Assembly (NCBI GenBank): GCA_026393755.1
Contig: JAPKZO010000025.1
Span: 1 to 64,000 of the forward strand
Source: Acidobacteriota bacterium
GTDB lineage: Bacteria; Acidobacteriota; Vicinamibacteria; Vicinamibacterales; JAKQTR01
Reading direction: 5' to 3'
Length of the DNA stretch: 64,000 bases
Shown: piece by piece, positions 23,507-31,556 of the stretch
How positions within the stretch are numbered: the stretch's first letter is position 1
Layout: every line of letters starts with the position of its first letter
Notes under the pieces: generated by a model
Told to the model about the DNA's origin: nothing
Databases searched by the model: none
The model's input: the letters and a program-made list of their open reading frames with translations, nothing else
Made by a program: the position numbers and the translations under genes

Positions 23507-25813
23507 CTATTTCGCCGGCTGTCCAGGCTGTTCCACCTTCAATGTCGCGACGTTGTTCAGAGCATCTGACGCTCTGATGACGGTCCGGCCGATCGCCCCA
23601 GCGTCGATTCTCAGTCCATAGCGTGCGTGAGTGCCGTCGCCGATGCCATCGGTGGGCAGGAGCGTCTGCCACGGGCTCGCGTCCACGGAGTACTCGACAC
23701 GGTCGATGGCCGAATGCGAATCGCGGACATCGATGACCACCGCGGCCTGCGCCCCGTCGCGCGACACGCTCACCACCGAGATCGCGGGCGGGGTATTGTC
23801 GATGTCGATCGCGTCGCTCTCGAGCGATCCGGTCAGGAAGCTCCCCTCGGGGTTGTCCAGCCGATCGCTCGCGACCACCCTGATGAGATACGTGCCATCG
23901 GACACCGACGTCGTATCCCATGTCAGCACCTGATCACTGGTCGCGCGTCGGAGCAGCGTCCATCCCGGCGACTCCACACGACGAAAGAAGATGTCGTAGC
24001 TCAGTCGGTCATCGTTCTCATCTTCAGCCTTCCAGATGAAGGTCTGCAGCCCCTTCTGATAGATCTTCCGTCCCAGCGCCGGACCCGCTTCTGGCGAGGG
24101 CGGGGGAGCCGTGCCCAGGGGCAGTGAGTAGATCGGAAGCCGGGAGTCGGCTGCGGAATCGGCGATGCCCGCGAATTCAGGTTCGCCCGTCGGGAACGGA
24201 CGTTGATGCACCATGCCGGGCGGCAGTGCCGAGATCGAAAGGACGTGAGGCCGCGCATTGCGTTGCCGGTATCCGATCTTCACCAGCGCCAGCGCGGGCC
24301 CAGGCGCGTCGGCTGCGGGTGCCGACAGGACCGCCTTCCACTGGAAGTAGCGCGCTGCGGGGTTCTGGACGGCGTCGCCTTCAGCCCGGGCGTACGGACC
24401 CGACCATGCGCTCCAGGTGTCGTCAGGAGCCGACGTGTTCCCGGATCGCGTGAACATCTGGACGCGCGCCGTGCCGCTGGTCTGGGCGCGCCAGCTCAAT
24501 GTGCCCCACACCGCGGCCATGCCGGCATCCTTCACATCCGACATGTAGGTGCCTTCGGCTGCCCGATCACCGGTGAGCACATAGACCTTGGCCGGGTTCG
24601 ACGTGGCGTAGTAGCGGGCCTGACCCGAGGCGAGCAGGGCCGTCACCTGCTGCCCGCCGAACCTGGTGACGAGCGTCGTGCGGGCAGGATTTCCCGCAAC
24701 GCGAAACAACTTGCCGCCGTTGCCCGTCGCGATCGTGACGGCGCCGTCCTTCTCCACGCAGATGTCGAACGGAATGTCGTCTTTCGATTCCCAGACAATC
24801 TCGACGCCGCCCTCGTTGTCGATGCGGTACACGGCCCCCTTCGAGGCGGTCTTGTCCTGCGGCCGGCCTCCCGCAGCGCTGGGCTGGCCTGTGGACGTGG
24901 GGGAGTCGACCACGGTGATCGAGACGACCTCGGTCGACACTGACGCGCTGGTCGGAGCCTTTGGTTCGTCGGCCGCCGGAACCGCCGGCGATCGATCGTC
25001 GCCACCCGAACTCTTGCCGTTGACGGCGGCCGCATAGACTTCTCCGCCGGCTCCGACGCGCAGAGCGCGCATTTCTCGGAACGGCGAGTCCACCAGCGCG
25101 AAGGCTTTCCCCGCCGGGTCGATGCGCAGTACGCGTCCGGGCGAATCGGTCGCGGCGAGCAACTGTCCGCTTCGATCGAAGACGAGCGAGGTGACGTGTT
25201 TGGTTTGTGTCCGGTAGAACACTTCGCCCTTGCCGGCTGCGGTGACGCGATAGATCGTGCCCTTGTCGCCCGTGCCGACATAGAGCCGTCCCTGTCCATC
25301 GAGAGCCAGCGACCAGATGTACTTGTCATCCGGATCGAAATACACCGTCGCGCGGCCAGCCGTATCGACGCGGTAGACCTTGCCGTCCGGAGAGGTCGCG
25401 ACCATGAGCGCGCCGTCAGGAGCCGCGAGAATGGCATGAACTTCGAGTTCCTTCGCCTTGAAGAACTCCGTGGCCTTGCCGCTGGCGTCGATTCTCCAGA
25501 CCTGGCCATCGTTGCCGCTGCCTGCGAAGACGGCGCCCTCGGGTCCCGCCACCAGGGTCCAGATAAAGGGCACGGTCGCCTCGTACACCGTCTTGACGAT
25601 GGGTCCGAGGACGAGGCGTCCCGCATCTTCGATCGACAACCCGTCGACTTCGCCCTTCAGCAGGTCGGCCTGCGTCGACACCTGCCAGAAACGGGCCGAG
25701 GTGGCATGGCTGGTGGCCGCCGAGAACGTCACCAGAGCGGCCAACGCGACGAACCGCATCGGGGCACGAAGCCTCATCTTCACGGGTGAACCTTTCGCGT
25801 ATATTCGCATCAT
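23507..25813 (-). CDS. exported beta-propeller protein with C-terminal Ig/FN3-like region
   Basis: 768 residues from ATG 25813, which overlaps the stop of the upstream S55 gene (ATGA). GTG 25780 (preceded by AAAGGT) would give a shorter N-terminus and a cleaner signal peptide. After a Sec signal peptide, residues about 45-430 contain repeated propeller blades (GPEGAVFAGSGNDGQVWRIDASGKA, PDGALMVATSPDGKVYRVD, GQGRLYVGTGDKGTIYRV), resembling NHL/YncE/PQQ-type propellers. About 530-765 holds beta-sandwich segments (FIWKAEDENDDRLSYDIFFR, DNTPPAISVVSVSRDGAQAAVVIDV). Function unknown. Tight coupling to the peptidase-like gene suggests a shared envelope role. Confidence 0.8.
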   Translation of the reverse strand: MMRIYAKGSPVKMRLRAPMRFVALAALVTFSAATSHATSARFWQVSTQADLLKGEVDGLSIEDAGRLVLGPIVKTVYEATVPFIWTLVAGPEGAVFAGSGNDGQVWRIDASGKATEFFKAKELEVHAILAAPDGALMVATSPDGKVYRVDTAGRATVYFDPDDKYIWSLALDGQGRLYVGTGDKGTIYRVTAAGKGEVFYRTQTKHVTSLVFDRSGQLLAATDSPGRVLRIDPAGKAFALVDSPFREMRALRVGAGGEVYAAAVNGKSSGGDDRSPAVPAADEPKAPTSASVSTEVVSITVVDSPTSTGQPSAAGGRPQDKTASKGAVYRIDNEGGVEIVWESKDDIPFDICVEKDGAVTIATGNGGKLFRVAGNPARTTLVTRFGGQQVTALLASGQARYYATSNPAKVYVLTGDRAAEGTYMSDVKDAGMAAVWGTLSWRAQTSGTARVQMFTRSGNTSAPDDTWSAWSGPYARAEGDAVQNPAARYFQWKAVLSAPAADAPGPALALVKIGYRQRNARPHVLSISALPPGMVHQRPFPTGEPEFAGIADSAADSRLPIYSLPLGTAPPPSPEAGPALGRKIYQKGLQTFIWKAEDENDDRLSYDIFFRRVESPGWTLLRRATSDQVLTWDTTSVSDGTYLIRVVASDRLDNPEGSFLTGSLESDAIDIDNTPPAISVVSVSRDGAQAAVVIDVRDSHSAIDRVEYSVDASPWQTLLPTDGIGDGTHARYGLRIDAGAIGRTVIRASDALNNVATLKVEQPGQPAK

Positions 25814-27672
25814 GGCCGTTGCTTGCGGCCATCGAGCACCAGCGTGAGCGTGCGTTGTCCCGAGACCGCCAGCGAGGTTCGGATGTCCCAGGCGCCAAGC
25901 GTGGATTGCTGGAGGGACGTGCCTCCGCCGCCCGCCCGATCGCTGTCCATCACACTGAGCACTGACGAGGGCAGGCCGGGCAGCGCTTCGCTGGCGACGA
26001 TCGCCCCGAGGTTGCGCCCGAGGAGTCTGACATACACGCGGTTGTTGTGCCGTGTGTCATTGAGCCGGCGGATCAGCGCGGCTGCCGAATCCGGTCCGAT
26101 CGACGGCCGGCCGTCGCGCGCCTCCCACTGGGCGAGCCTGGGGCCGTCGCTGACGAGCAAGGTGAGCGAATCGTCCACGTTGAGCGGGATCGGGATCGGA
26201 ACGGTGTGCAGCACGTCTTCGCCCCGCCAGGTGCGGAGCAGAATCTTAAGTGGCACCGTTCGCCCGGAGCGGATCGCGGCGGCATCGATCCACACGCGCT
26301 CGATCGTCGCTGTCTGGGGCCGCTCGGTGGATTCAATCGACAGGTTGATTGACTCGATGTCGACCCGTTCACGATCGTTGTTCAGCAGGGCGGCAATCGG
26401 CGCCACGACCGCCGCCGCCGCGGTCACCCCCGGCTGATCGCCGACGTACATCTCGTCCAGTTCGACATCGGCCTGTCCGCGAACGACCGTCTGGCCCCGC
26501 ACCGCATACGTCTCGGCGCCGAAATCGCGCTCGTGCGACGAAAACGTGTTGAACAGCGCCGTGTAGACGAGCAGGGGCGTCAACAGCGGATCCTCGGCCA
26601 CCTGGAACGTAAACGATCGCCGGGGACGCCCGGCGTGATCGAGCGCGACATTCACGGTGATGGTGCGAGGACCCGGGCCGAGCGCGCCCGAAACCGCCGT
26701 CGCGCGGTCCTGCTGGATCGTGCCGACGACTTCGCCGATCGACGACAGTTTGATCGAACTGAGCAGGCTGGGCAGCACGGTGTGGACGAAGGCCCGCGTC
26801 ATCGGAAACCGCGCCGGACCGACGTTGTAGAAGGGGTGACCGAATGCATAGACGCGATCGCCGTCGACCTCGGTCACCGTGCCGGTCGCGCCGAGACTCA
26901 AGTCGCCCGATATCAACCCGACGCCTATCGGATCGCCCGGCCGCAGAGGAGCCGCCGAACCCTGCCGCGTCGCTGCTGTGGCAGTCGTCGCGCCCGCGGC
27001 ACCCGGAGCGAGGATGAGGCCGGCTTGCGAGAATAGATTCAGGATCGGTTGAATGGCTTTCTCATCGAACCCACCGACCACGAGTGGCGTGGCAATCGGT
27101 CTGAGAGCGGTGGCCGTCCGGCTGTCGTACGCGCCCGCCGGACCGCTGTACGAGACGTGCGCGGCGGATGCGGCAAACGGCGCGACGGGGCTGAGCGCGT
27201 GCTCGAAGGTCGCCGCCATCCCGGCCAATGGCATCACCGCGAGCGGCCGACGCAGTTGCGCCGCCGCTCCCGCGTCTCGTCCCGTCGTCGCGGCAATCAT
27301 CTCCTCGATCGGGGTGATGCCGGCGATGGGTTCCGTCGCGAACTGTCCGAGCGAATAGGAGATCGCGCCGAGCAGACGGCCGCCAACGTAGACCGGGCTG
27401 CCGCTCATGCCTGCGATGACCCCGGTCTTCGCAAGCGGTCCGCCGTCGATCCTGGCGAGAATCAGGTCGCGCTTCGGCCCGTTCGTATTGCGGAGCACGC
27501 CGATGATGTGGACGTTGAAGTCCTCGATCGTGGTGCCCTGGAACACCGTCCGTCCGACGCCCTCCATGCCGGGTTTCACTTCGTCCACGGACATGTACCG
27601 GCTGGCAGCCCGGGTGCCCAGTGCGAAGAACGACAGCAGAAGAAGCAGGGCGACAGTGCGGCGAAAGATCAT
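25810..27672 (-). CDS. SpoIVB/S55-type peptidase domain exported protein
   Basis: 620 residues from ATG 27672; the longer frame to 27744 lies inside the promoter and is excluded. Signal peptide about 1-23. An N-terminal S55-like domain (about 25-290) shows VKPGMEGVGRTVFQGTTIEDF, VIAGMSGSPVYVGGRLLGAIS (the GxSGSP serine, Ser90 or Ser92) and VYAFGHPFYNVG, all typical of the SpoIVB family. In Bacillus SpoIVB activates sigma-K; the homologues in non-spore-formers are uncharacterised. The C-terminal 320 residues are a separate, beta-rich region. Co-transcribed and overlapping with the propeller gene. Confidence 0.82.
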   Translation of the reverse strand: MIFRRTVALLLLLSFFALGTRAASRYMSVDEVKPGMEGVGRTVFQGTTIEDFNVHIIGVLRNTNGPKRDLILARIDGGPLAKTGVIAGMSGSPVYVGGRLLGAISYSLGQFATEPIAGITPIEEMIAATTGRDAGAAAQLRRPLAVMPLAGMAATFEHALSPVAPFAASAAHVSYSGPAGAYDSRTATALRPIATPLVVGGFDEKAIQPILNLFSQAGLILAPGAAGATTATAATRQGSAAPLRPGDPIGVGLISGDLSLGATGTVTEVDGDRVYAFGHPFYNVGPARFPMTRAFVHTVLPSLLSSIKLSSIGEVVGTIQQDRATAVSGALGPGPRTITVNVALDHAGRPRRSFTFQVAEDPLLTPLLVYTALFNTFSSHERDFGAETYAVRGQTVVRGQADVELDEMYVGDQPGVTAAAAVVAPIAALLNNDRERVDIESINLSIESTERPQTATIERVWIDAAAIRSGRTVPLKILLRTWRGEDVLHTVPIPIPLNVDDSLTLLVSDGPRLAQWEARDGRPSIGPDSAAALIRRLNDTRHNNRVYVRLLGRNLGAIVASEALPGLPSSVLSVMDSDRAGGGGTSLQQSTLGAWDIRTSLAVSGQRTLTLVLDGRKQRP

Positions 27673-27715
27673 GAAGGGCAGTCGGGCTTGCCTCAGGGTT
27701 GACTCGACATCCTTG

Positions 27716-27744
27716 GTTATAGCGAACTGTCCGATCGCGGTCAA
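27716..27744 (-). promoter_or_regulatory. sigma-70 promoter of the S55 peptidase-propeller operon
   Basis: Minus strand TTGACC, 17 bases, TATAAC: five of six in each hexamer with ideal spacing. Predicted start near 27709, about 37 bases before ATG 27672. Confidence 0.7.
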
Positions 27745-27778
27745 GCCGAGGCCTGATAATCACTCCGGGAGCGATTGA

Positions 27779-27807
27779 TTGACACCGCGAACTTCCTTTG
27801 GTAGCCT
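27779..27807 (+). promoter_or_regulatory. promoter of the aroDE-trp operon
   Basis: TTGACA (27779-27784, perfect), 17 bases, TAGCCT (27802-27807) preceded by TGG, an extended -10 arrangement. Predicted start about 27814, just before the leader peptide. It gives a transcript leader of about 150 bases to aroDE. Confidence 0.55.
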
Positions 27808-27820
27808 CATCCGCAGGAAC

Positions 27821-27889
27821 ATGACGAAATCTCTCGGCGGCATCACCGTTTATCCGGCCTGGTGGTGGTGGTGTGTCCAGACCGGCTGA
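27821..27889 (+). CDS. trpL: trp operon leader peptide
   Basis: A 22-codon ORF, MTKSLGGITVYPAWWWWCVQTG, then TGA at 27887. Codons 14-17 are four consecutive TGG Trp codons (27860-27871). AGGA lies just upstream of the ATG (short spacing). Position (between a promoter and a terminator hairpin ahead of the trp genes), size and Trp run are those of a classical attenuation leader peptide: with little charged Trp-tRNA the ribosome stalls in the Trp run. Too short for routine gene callers. Confidence 0.9.
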   Translation: MTKSLGGITVYPAWWWWCVQTG

Positions 27890-27896
27890 GAGGCTT
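27827..27896 (+). promoter_or_regulatory. trp attenuator: pause (1:2) and antiterminator (2:3) segments
   Basis: Segment 1, AAATCTCTCGGC (27827-27838), can pair with segment 2, GGCTGAGAGGCTT (27884-27896), at 11 of 12 positions including two G-U. Segment 2 is almost identical to the right-arm complement of segment 3 (27931-27944), differing by one missing A, so 2:3 can form an antiterminator. The Trp codons lie in the loop of 1:2, and a ribosome stalled there would keep 1 and 2 apart and favour 2:3. When the ribosome reaches the stop at 27887 it covers segment 2, allowing the terminator. Confidence 0.8.
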
Positions 27897-27930
27897 GATT
27901 CCTAAGTTCGACGAAGCGAGATAGACCACA

Positions 27931-27970
27931 AAGCCTCTTCAGCCAGCCGGCTGGAGGGGCTTTTTTGTTT
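27931..27970 (+). terminator. trp attenuator terminator (3:4 hairpin plus T-run)
   Basis: AAGCCTCTTCAGCC (27931-27944), loop AGCC, GGCTGGAGGGGCTT (27949-27962): a 14-bp stem with two G-U pairs, followed by TTTTTTGTTT. An intrinsic terminator placed between the leader peptide and aroDE. The right arm contains GGAGG (27953-27957), the only good ribosome binding site for aroDE. Confidence 0.9.
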
Positions 27971-29437
27971 GTGATCCGTATGACAGAAGGCCCACGAATC
28001 TGCGCCACGGTGACCGCCCGCACGATGGCGGACCTGGTTCGCGTCCGTGACAAAGCGACGGACGCCGACATGGTGGAGATGCGCCTCGACACGGTCTCGG
28101 ATCCCGATGTGGCGGCGGCACTCGACCATCGCCATCTTCCCGTCATCGTGACGTGTCGGCGGCAGGCCGAAGGCGGCCACTTCAGCGGGAGCGAGCAGGA
28201 GCGGCGCGCGCTGCTCCTGCAGGCGCTCGATGCGGGTGCCGAGTTTGTCGATCTCGAATGGCAGGCAGGATTTGATCACGTGGTTCGGGCCCGCCGCGGA
28301 CGCAACGTCGTACTGTCGCACCACGACTTTGCCGGTGTTCCAGCCGACTTGGCCTCGCGGGTGGACGCGATGCTAGCCACAGGCGCGGAGGTCGTGAAGG
28401 TGGCGGTCACGGCCTCGCGACTGAGCGACTGCCTGACTCTGCTGGAGCTCGGCCGGACGCGCCGGGACAGGCGCCTGATCGTGCTGGCGATGGGCGAGGC
28501 CGGTCTGGTCACGCGGGTATTCGCGGCGCGGTTCGGATCGTGCTGGACGTACGCCGGCGAGGGTGTGGCGCCCGGCCAGATAGGCGCGGCGCAACTCACC
28601 AATGAGCTGGCGTTCCGACGGATCGGCCCGGCCACTCGCGCTTACGGACTCTTCGGGCGCGGGATCGCGCATTCGCCGTCGCCCGCCATGCACAACGCCG
28701 GATTCTCCGAACTGGCCGTCGACGCCGCGTATGTGCCGCTGGTTGGCGCAGACGCTGAAGATGTGATGACGTTCGCGCGCGGATTTGATCTGGCTGGCGC
28801 CAGTGTGACAATCCCGTTCAAGGTCGATCTGCTGAGTCGTCTCGATGACGTGGATCCCGGCGCGCGCGCGATCGGCGCCGTCAACACCCTCACGGCCACC
28901 AACGGAGGCTGGTCAGGATCGAGCACCGACGGGGCCGGATTCCTCGCTGGGCTGCCAGCCGGTGTGTCGCCCGCGTCCCGTGCGGCGATCCTGGGAACAG
29001 GCGGCGCCGCGCGCGCCGTGGCAGCGGCCCTCCGCGATGCCGGTGCGAAAGTGACGATGTTCGGGCGGTCGGCTGAGGCCGCCGGGTCGGTGGCCGCCGA
29101 TCTCGGCGTTCGAGGGGCCGCGCGTCCGGTACCGCCGTCGAGCTGGGATCTGCTCGTCAACGCGACGCCGGTCGGAACCTCTCCCGACGTGGATCGGACC
29201 TCGTTCCCCGAGGGGACGTTCGATGGCGGAACGGTCTACGACCTGGTCTATTACCCCGAACAGACGCGACTGCTGCGCGACGCCGCGCAGGCCGGGTGCC
29301 GGACGGTTGGCGGTCTCACCATGTTGATTGAACAGGCCCGGCTCCAGCAGGCACGCTGGACGGGCCGCACGCCCAGTGTGGCGACACTTCGCACGGCGGC
29401 AGCCTTGGCGCTCGCACGCCGGATGGAACAGTCATGA
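27965..29437 (+). CDS. aroDE: bifunctional 3-dehydroquinate dehydratase / shikimate dehydrogenase
   Basis: 490 residues from TTG 27965, seven bases after GGAGG; ATG 27980 without a Shine-Dalgarno is the alternative. The N-terminal type I dehydroquinase (about 10-220) has VEMRLD, LSHHDF (catalytic His) and VVKVAVTA (Schiff-base Lys). The C-terminal shikimate dehydrogenase (about 222-490) has GIAHSPSPAMHNAGF, VTIPFK (catalytic Lys), the NADP loop GTGGAARA and NATPVG. It performs shikimate steps 3 and 4. Such fusions are standard in plants but a minority form in bacteria. First gene after the trp attenuator, with an ATGA overlap to trpE, so its expression should follow tryptophan supply. Confidence 0.93.
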   Translation: MFVIRMTEGPRICATVTARTMADLVRVRDKATDADMVEMRLDTVSDPDVAAALDHRHLPVIVTCRRQAEGGHFSGSEQERRALLLQALDAGAEFVDLEWQAGFDHVVRARRGRNVVLSHHDFAGVPADLASRVDAMLATGAEVVKVAVTASRLSDCLTLLELGRTRRDRRLIVLAMGEAGLVTRVFAARFGSCWTYAGEGVAPGQIGAAQLTNELAFRRIGPATRAYGLFGRGIAHSPSPAMHNAGFSELAVDAAYVPLVGADAEDVMTFARGFDLAGASVTIPFKVDLLSRLDDVDPGARAIGAVNTLTATNGGWSGSSTDGAGFLAGLPAGVSPASRAAILGTGGAARAVAAALRDAGAKVTMFGRSAEAAGSVAADLGVRGAARPVPPSSWDLLVNATPVGTSPDVDRTSFPEGTFDGGTVYDLVYYPEQTRLLRDAAQAGCRTVGGLTMLIEQARLQQARWTGRTPSVATLRTAAALALARRMEQS

Positions 29438-30909
29438 ACCTGACGAGCTTCGAGCAGTTTGTGGAATGGGCCCAGCGCGGCACGTTTGTGCCGGTCTGCA
29501 AGCAGATCATGGCGGATCTGCTGACGCCGGTCTCGGCGTTCCTCAAGATCGCGGAACATTCCGACTACGCCTACCTGCTGGAAAGCGTGGAAGGCGGCGA
29601 GCAGATGGCCCGCTACTCGTTCCTCGGCAAAGACCCGTTCCTGATCCTCCGCGCCAACGACGGCGTCGTGACCCTCGAGCGAAACGGGATCACGACCACC
29701 AGCGACGAGGGCTTCGTCCCCACTCTGCGCCGGGTGATGGCCGAGTTCCGCTCGCCGTACGTGCCCGGCCTGCCTCGGTTCACCGGGGGAGCCGTCGGCT
29801 TCATGGGCTATGATGCGGCGTCCTGGTTCGAGCCGGTCACGCTGCAGCCGGCGTCGGAGTCGGATCCGATCATCGACCAGGCCGGCTTCATGCTGTTCGA
29901 CACGGTGCTCGCCTTCGACCACGTGCAGCACCGCATCCTGATCATCGCGAACGCCAGGATCTCCGCCGACGATGACCTGCGCGCGCTCTACCAGTTTGCG
30001 TGCGCGAAGATCGAGTTCCTCGAACGCGAGCTGGAGCGAAACCTGTCGCAGGGCGAGCGCGTCGCCGCCGCACCCATCGACGTGCAGGCCAACATGACGC
30101 GCGAACAGTTCGAACAGCACGTGCGCTCGGCCAAAGACTTGATTGCGGCGGGGGACATCTACCAGGTGGTCGTGTCGCAGCGCTTCGAGGCCGACCTCGA
30201 GGCGAATCCCTTCGCGGTCTACCGGGCTCTGCGCCACGTGAACCCGTCCCCGTACATGTTCTTCGTGCGGATGGCTGGCGTGTCGATGGTCGGGGCATCG
30301 CCCGAGATGCTGGTGCGCGTGGAGGGCCGGAAGGTGGAAACGCACCCGATTGCCGGAACCCGTCCGCGCGGTCGGAACGCCGAGGAGGATCAGCGGCTGG
30401 CGGAGGAACTGAAGGCCGACGAGAAGGAGCGGGCCGAGCACGTGATGCTGGTCGACCTCGGCCGCAACGATCTCGGGCGGGTCTGCGAGTACGGATCCGT
30501 GAGGGTACCTCAGTTCATGGCTCTCGAACGCTATTCGCATGTGATGCATCTGGTCTCGAATGTCGAGGGCTTGCTGGCCGGGGATCGCGATCGGCTGGAT
30601 GCGCTGGTGTCGTGCTTCCCGGCGGGAACGGTCTCCGGCGCGCCGAAAATCCGTGCGATGGAGATCATCGCGAAGCTCGAGCCGAACCGTCGCGGCGCAT
30701 ATGGCGGAGCAGTGGGGTACCTCGATTTCGCCGGAAACCTGGACTTCTGCATCACGATTCGCACGGTGATCATCGTCGGGCGCCGGGCGATGGTGCAGGC
30801 CGGGGCGGGCATCGTTGCCGATTCCAACCCGACGACCGAGTTCGAAGAGACCCTCGACAAGGCGCGCGCCATGATTGGCGCGCTGAATCTGGCCCAGCAG
30901 GGGCTGTAG
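29434..30909 (+). CDS. trpE: anthranilate synthase component I
   Basis: 491 residues, starting inside the aroDE stop (ATGA). Converts chorismate and ammonia or glutamine (with TrpG) to anthranilate. The Trp feedback-site motif LLES is present at 48-51, so allosteric inhibition by tryptophan is expected. Catalytic motifs: DIYQVVVSQRFE, GASPEMLVR, HPIAGTRPRGR, DLGRNDLGRVC, SCFPAGTVSGAPKIRAMEII and AGAGIVADSNP. Full length. A 63-bp gap follows before trpG. Confidence 0.96.
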   Translation: MNLTSFEQFVEWAQRGTFVPVCKQIMADLLTPVSAFLKIAEHSDYAYLLESVEGGEQMARYSFLGKDPFLILRANDGVVTLERNGITTTSDEGFVPTLRRVMAEFRSPYVPGLPRFTGGAVGFMGYDAASWFEPVTLQPASESDPIIDQAGFMLFDTVLAFDHVQHRILIIANARISADDDLRALYQFACAKIEFLERELERNLSQGERVAAAPIDVQANMTREQFEQHVRSAKDLIAAGDIYQVVVSQRFEADLEANPFAVYRALRHVNPSPYMFFVRMAGVSMVGASPEMLVRVEGRKVETHPIAGTRPRGRNAEEDQRLAEELKADEKERAEHVMLVDLGRNDLGRVCEYGSVRVPQFMALERYSHVMHLVSNVEGLLAGDRDRLDALVSCFPAGTVSGAPKIRAMEIIAKLEPNRRGAYGGAVGYLDFAGNLDFCITIRTVIIVGRRAMVQAGAGIVADSNPTTEFEETLDKARAMIGALNLAQQGL

Positions 30910-30972
30910 GGTGACGGGCGCGACGCGGTCGCCTGGCGGGAATCTGATGCGCGACGCGAGAGAGGCGACGAC

Positions 30973-31542
30973 GTGTTGTTGATCATCGACAACTTTGATT
31001 CGTTTACCTACAACCTCGTCCAGTCGTTTGGCGAGCTGGGGGCGACGCCGGTCGTGTTCCGCAACAACGCGATCACGACTCAGGAAATCGAGGCACTGCG
31101 GCCGGAACGCATCGTCATCTCTCCCGGGCCAGGCCGACCCGAAGATGCGGGCGTGTCCGAGGACGTGATCCGGTTCTTCGCCGGCAAGGTGCCGATTCTT
31201 GGCGTGTGTCTTGGTCATCAGGCAATCGGGCACGTGTTCGGGGGGCGCATCATCCGGGCGCCAAAGGCGCTGCACGGAAAGGTGTCGTCGATCGAGCACG
31301 ACGGAAAGGCGCTGTTCCAGGGTTTCCGGGGGCCATTTGACGCCGGCCGCTATCACTCGCTGGCGGTGTCGGAGCAAGAATGGCCGGCAGACCTCGAGGT
31401 GGCCGCGCGCGCCGCCGGGGACGGCGTCGTGATGGCGTTGCGGCACAAGAGATGGCAGGTCCACGGCGTGCAGTTTCATCCCGAGTCGGTGTTGACCCCT
31501 GAAGGCCGGCGTCTGCTTCACAACTTTCTGAATCTCAGGTAG
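30973..31542 (+). CDS. trpG: anthranilate synthase component II (glutamine amidotransferase)
   Basis: 189 residues from GTG 30973. Class I glutamine amidotransferase supplying ammonia to TrpE. LLIIDNFDSFTYNLVQ is the typical N-terminus; the triad is Cys79 (GVCLGHQAIG) with His and Glu in QFHPESVLT near the C-terminus. It may also serve para-aminobenzoate synthesis, as many TrpG/PabA proteins do; no separate pabA is visible. 14 bp precede trpD. Confidence 0.95.
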   Translation: MLLIIDNFDSFTYNLVQSFGELGATPVVFRNNAITTQEIEALRPERIVISPGPGRPEDAGVSEDVIRFFAGKVPILGVCLGHQAIGHVFGGRIIRAPKALHGKVSSIEHDGKALFQGFRGPFDAGRYHSLAVSEQEWPADLEVAARAAGDGVVMALRHKRWQVHGVQFHPESVLTPEGRRLLHNFLNLR

Positions 31543-31556
31543 CGGAGGCGCGTGCG

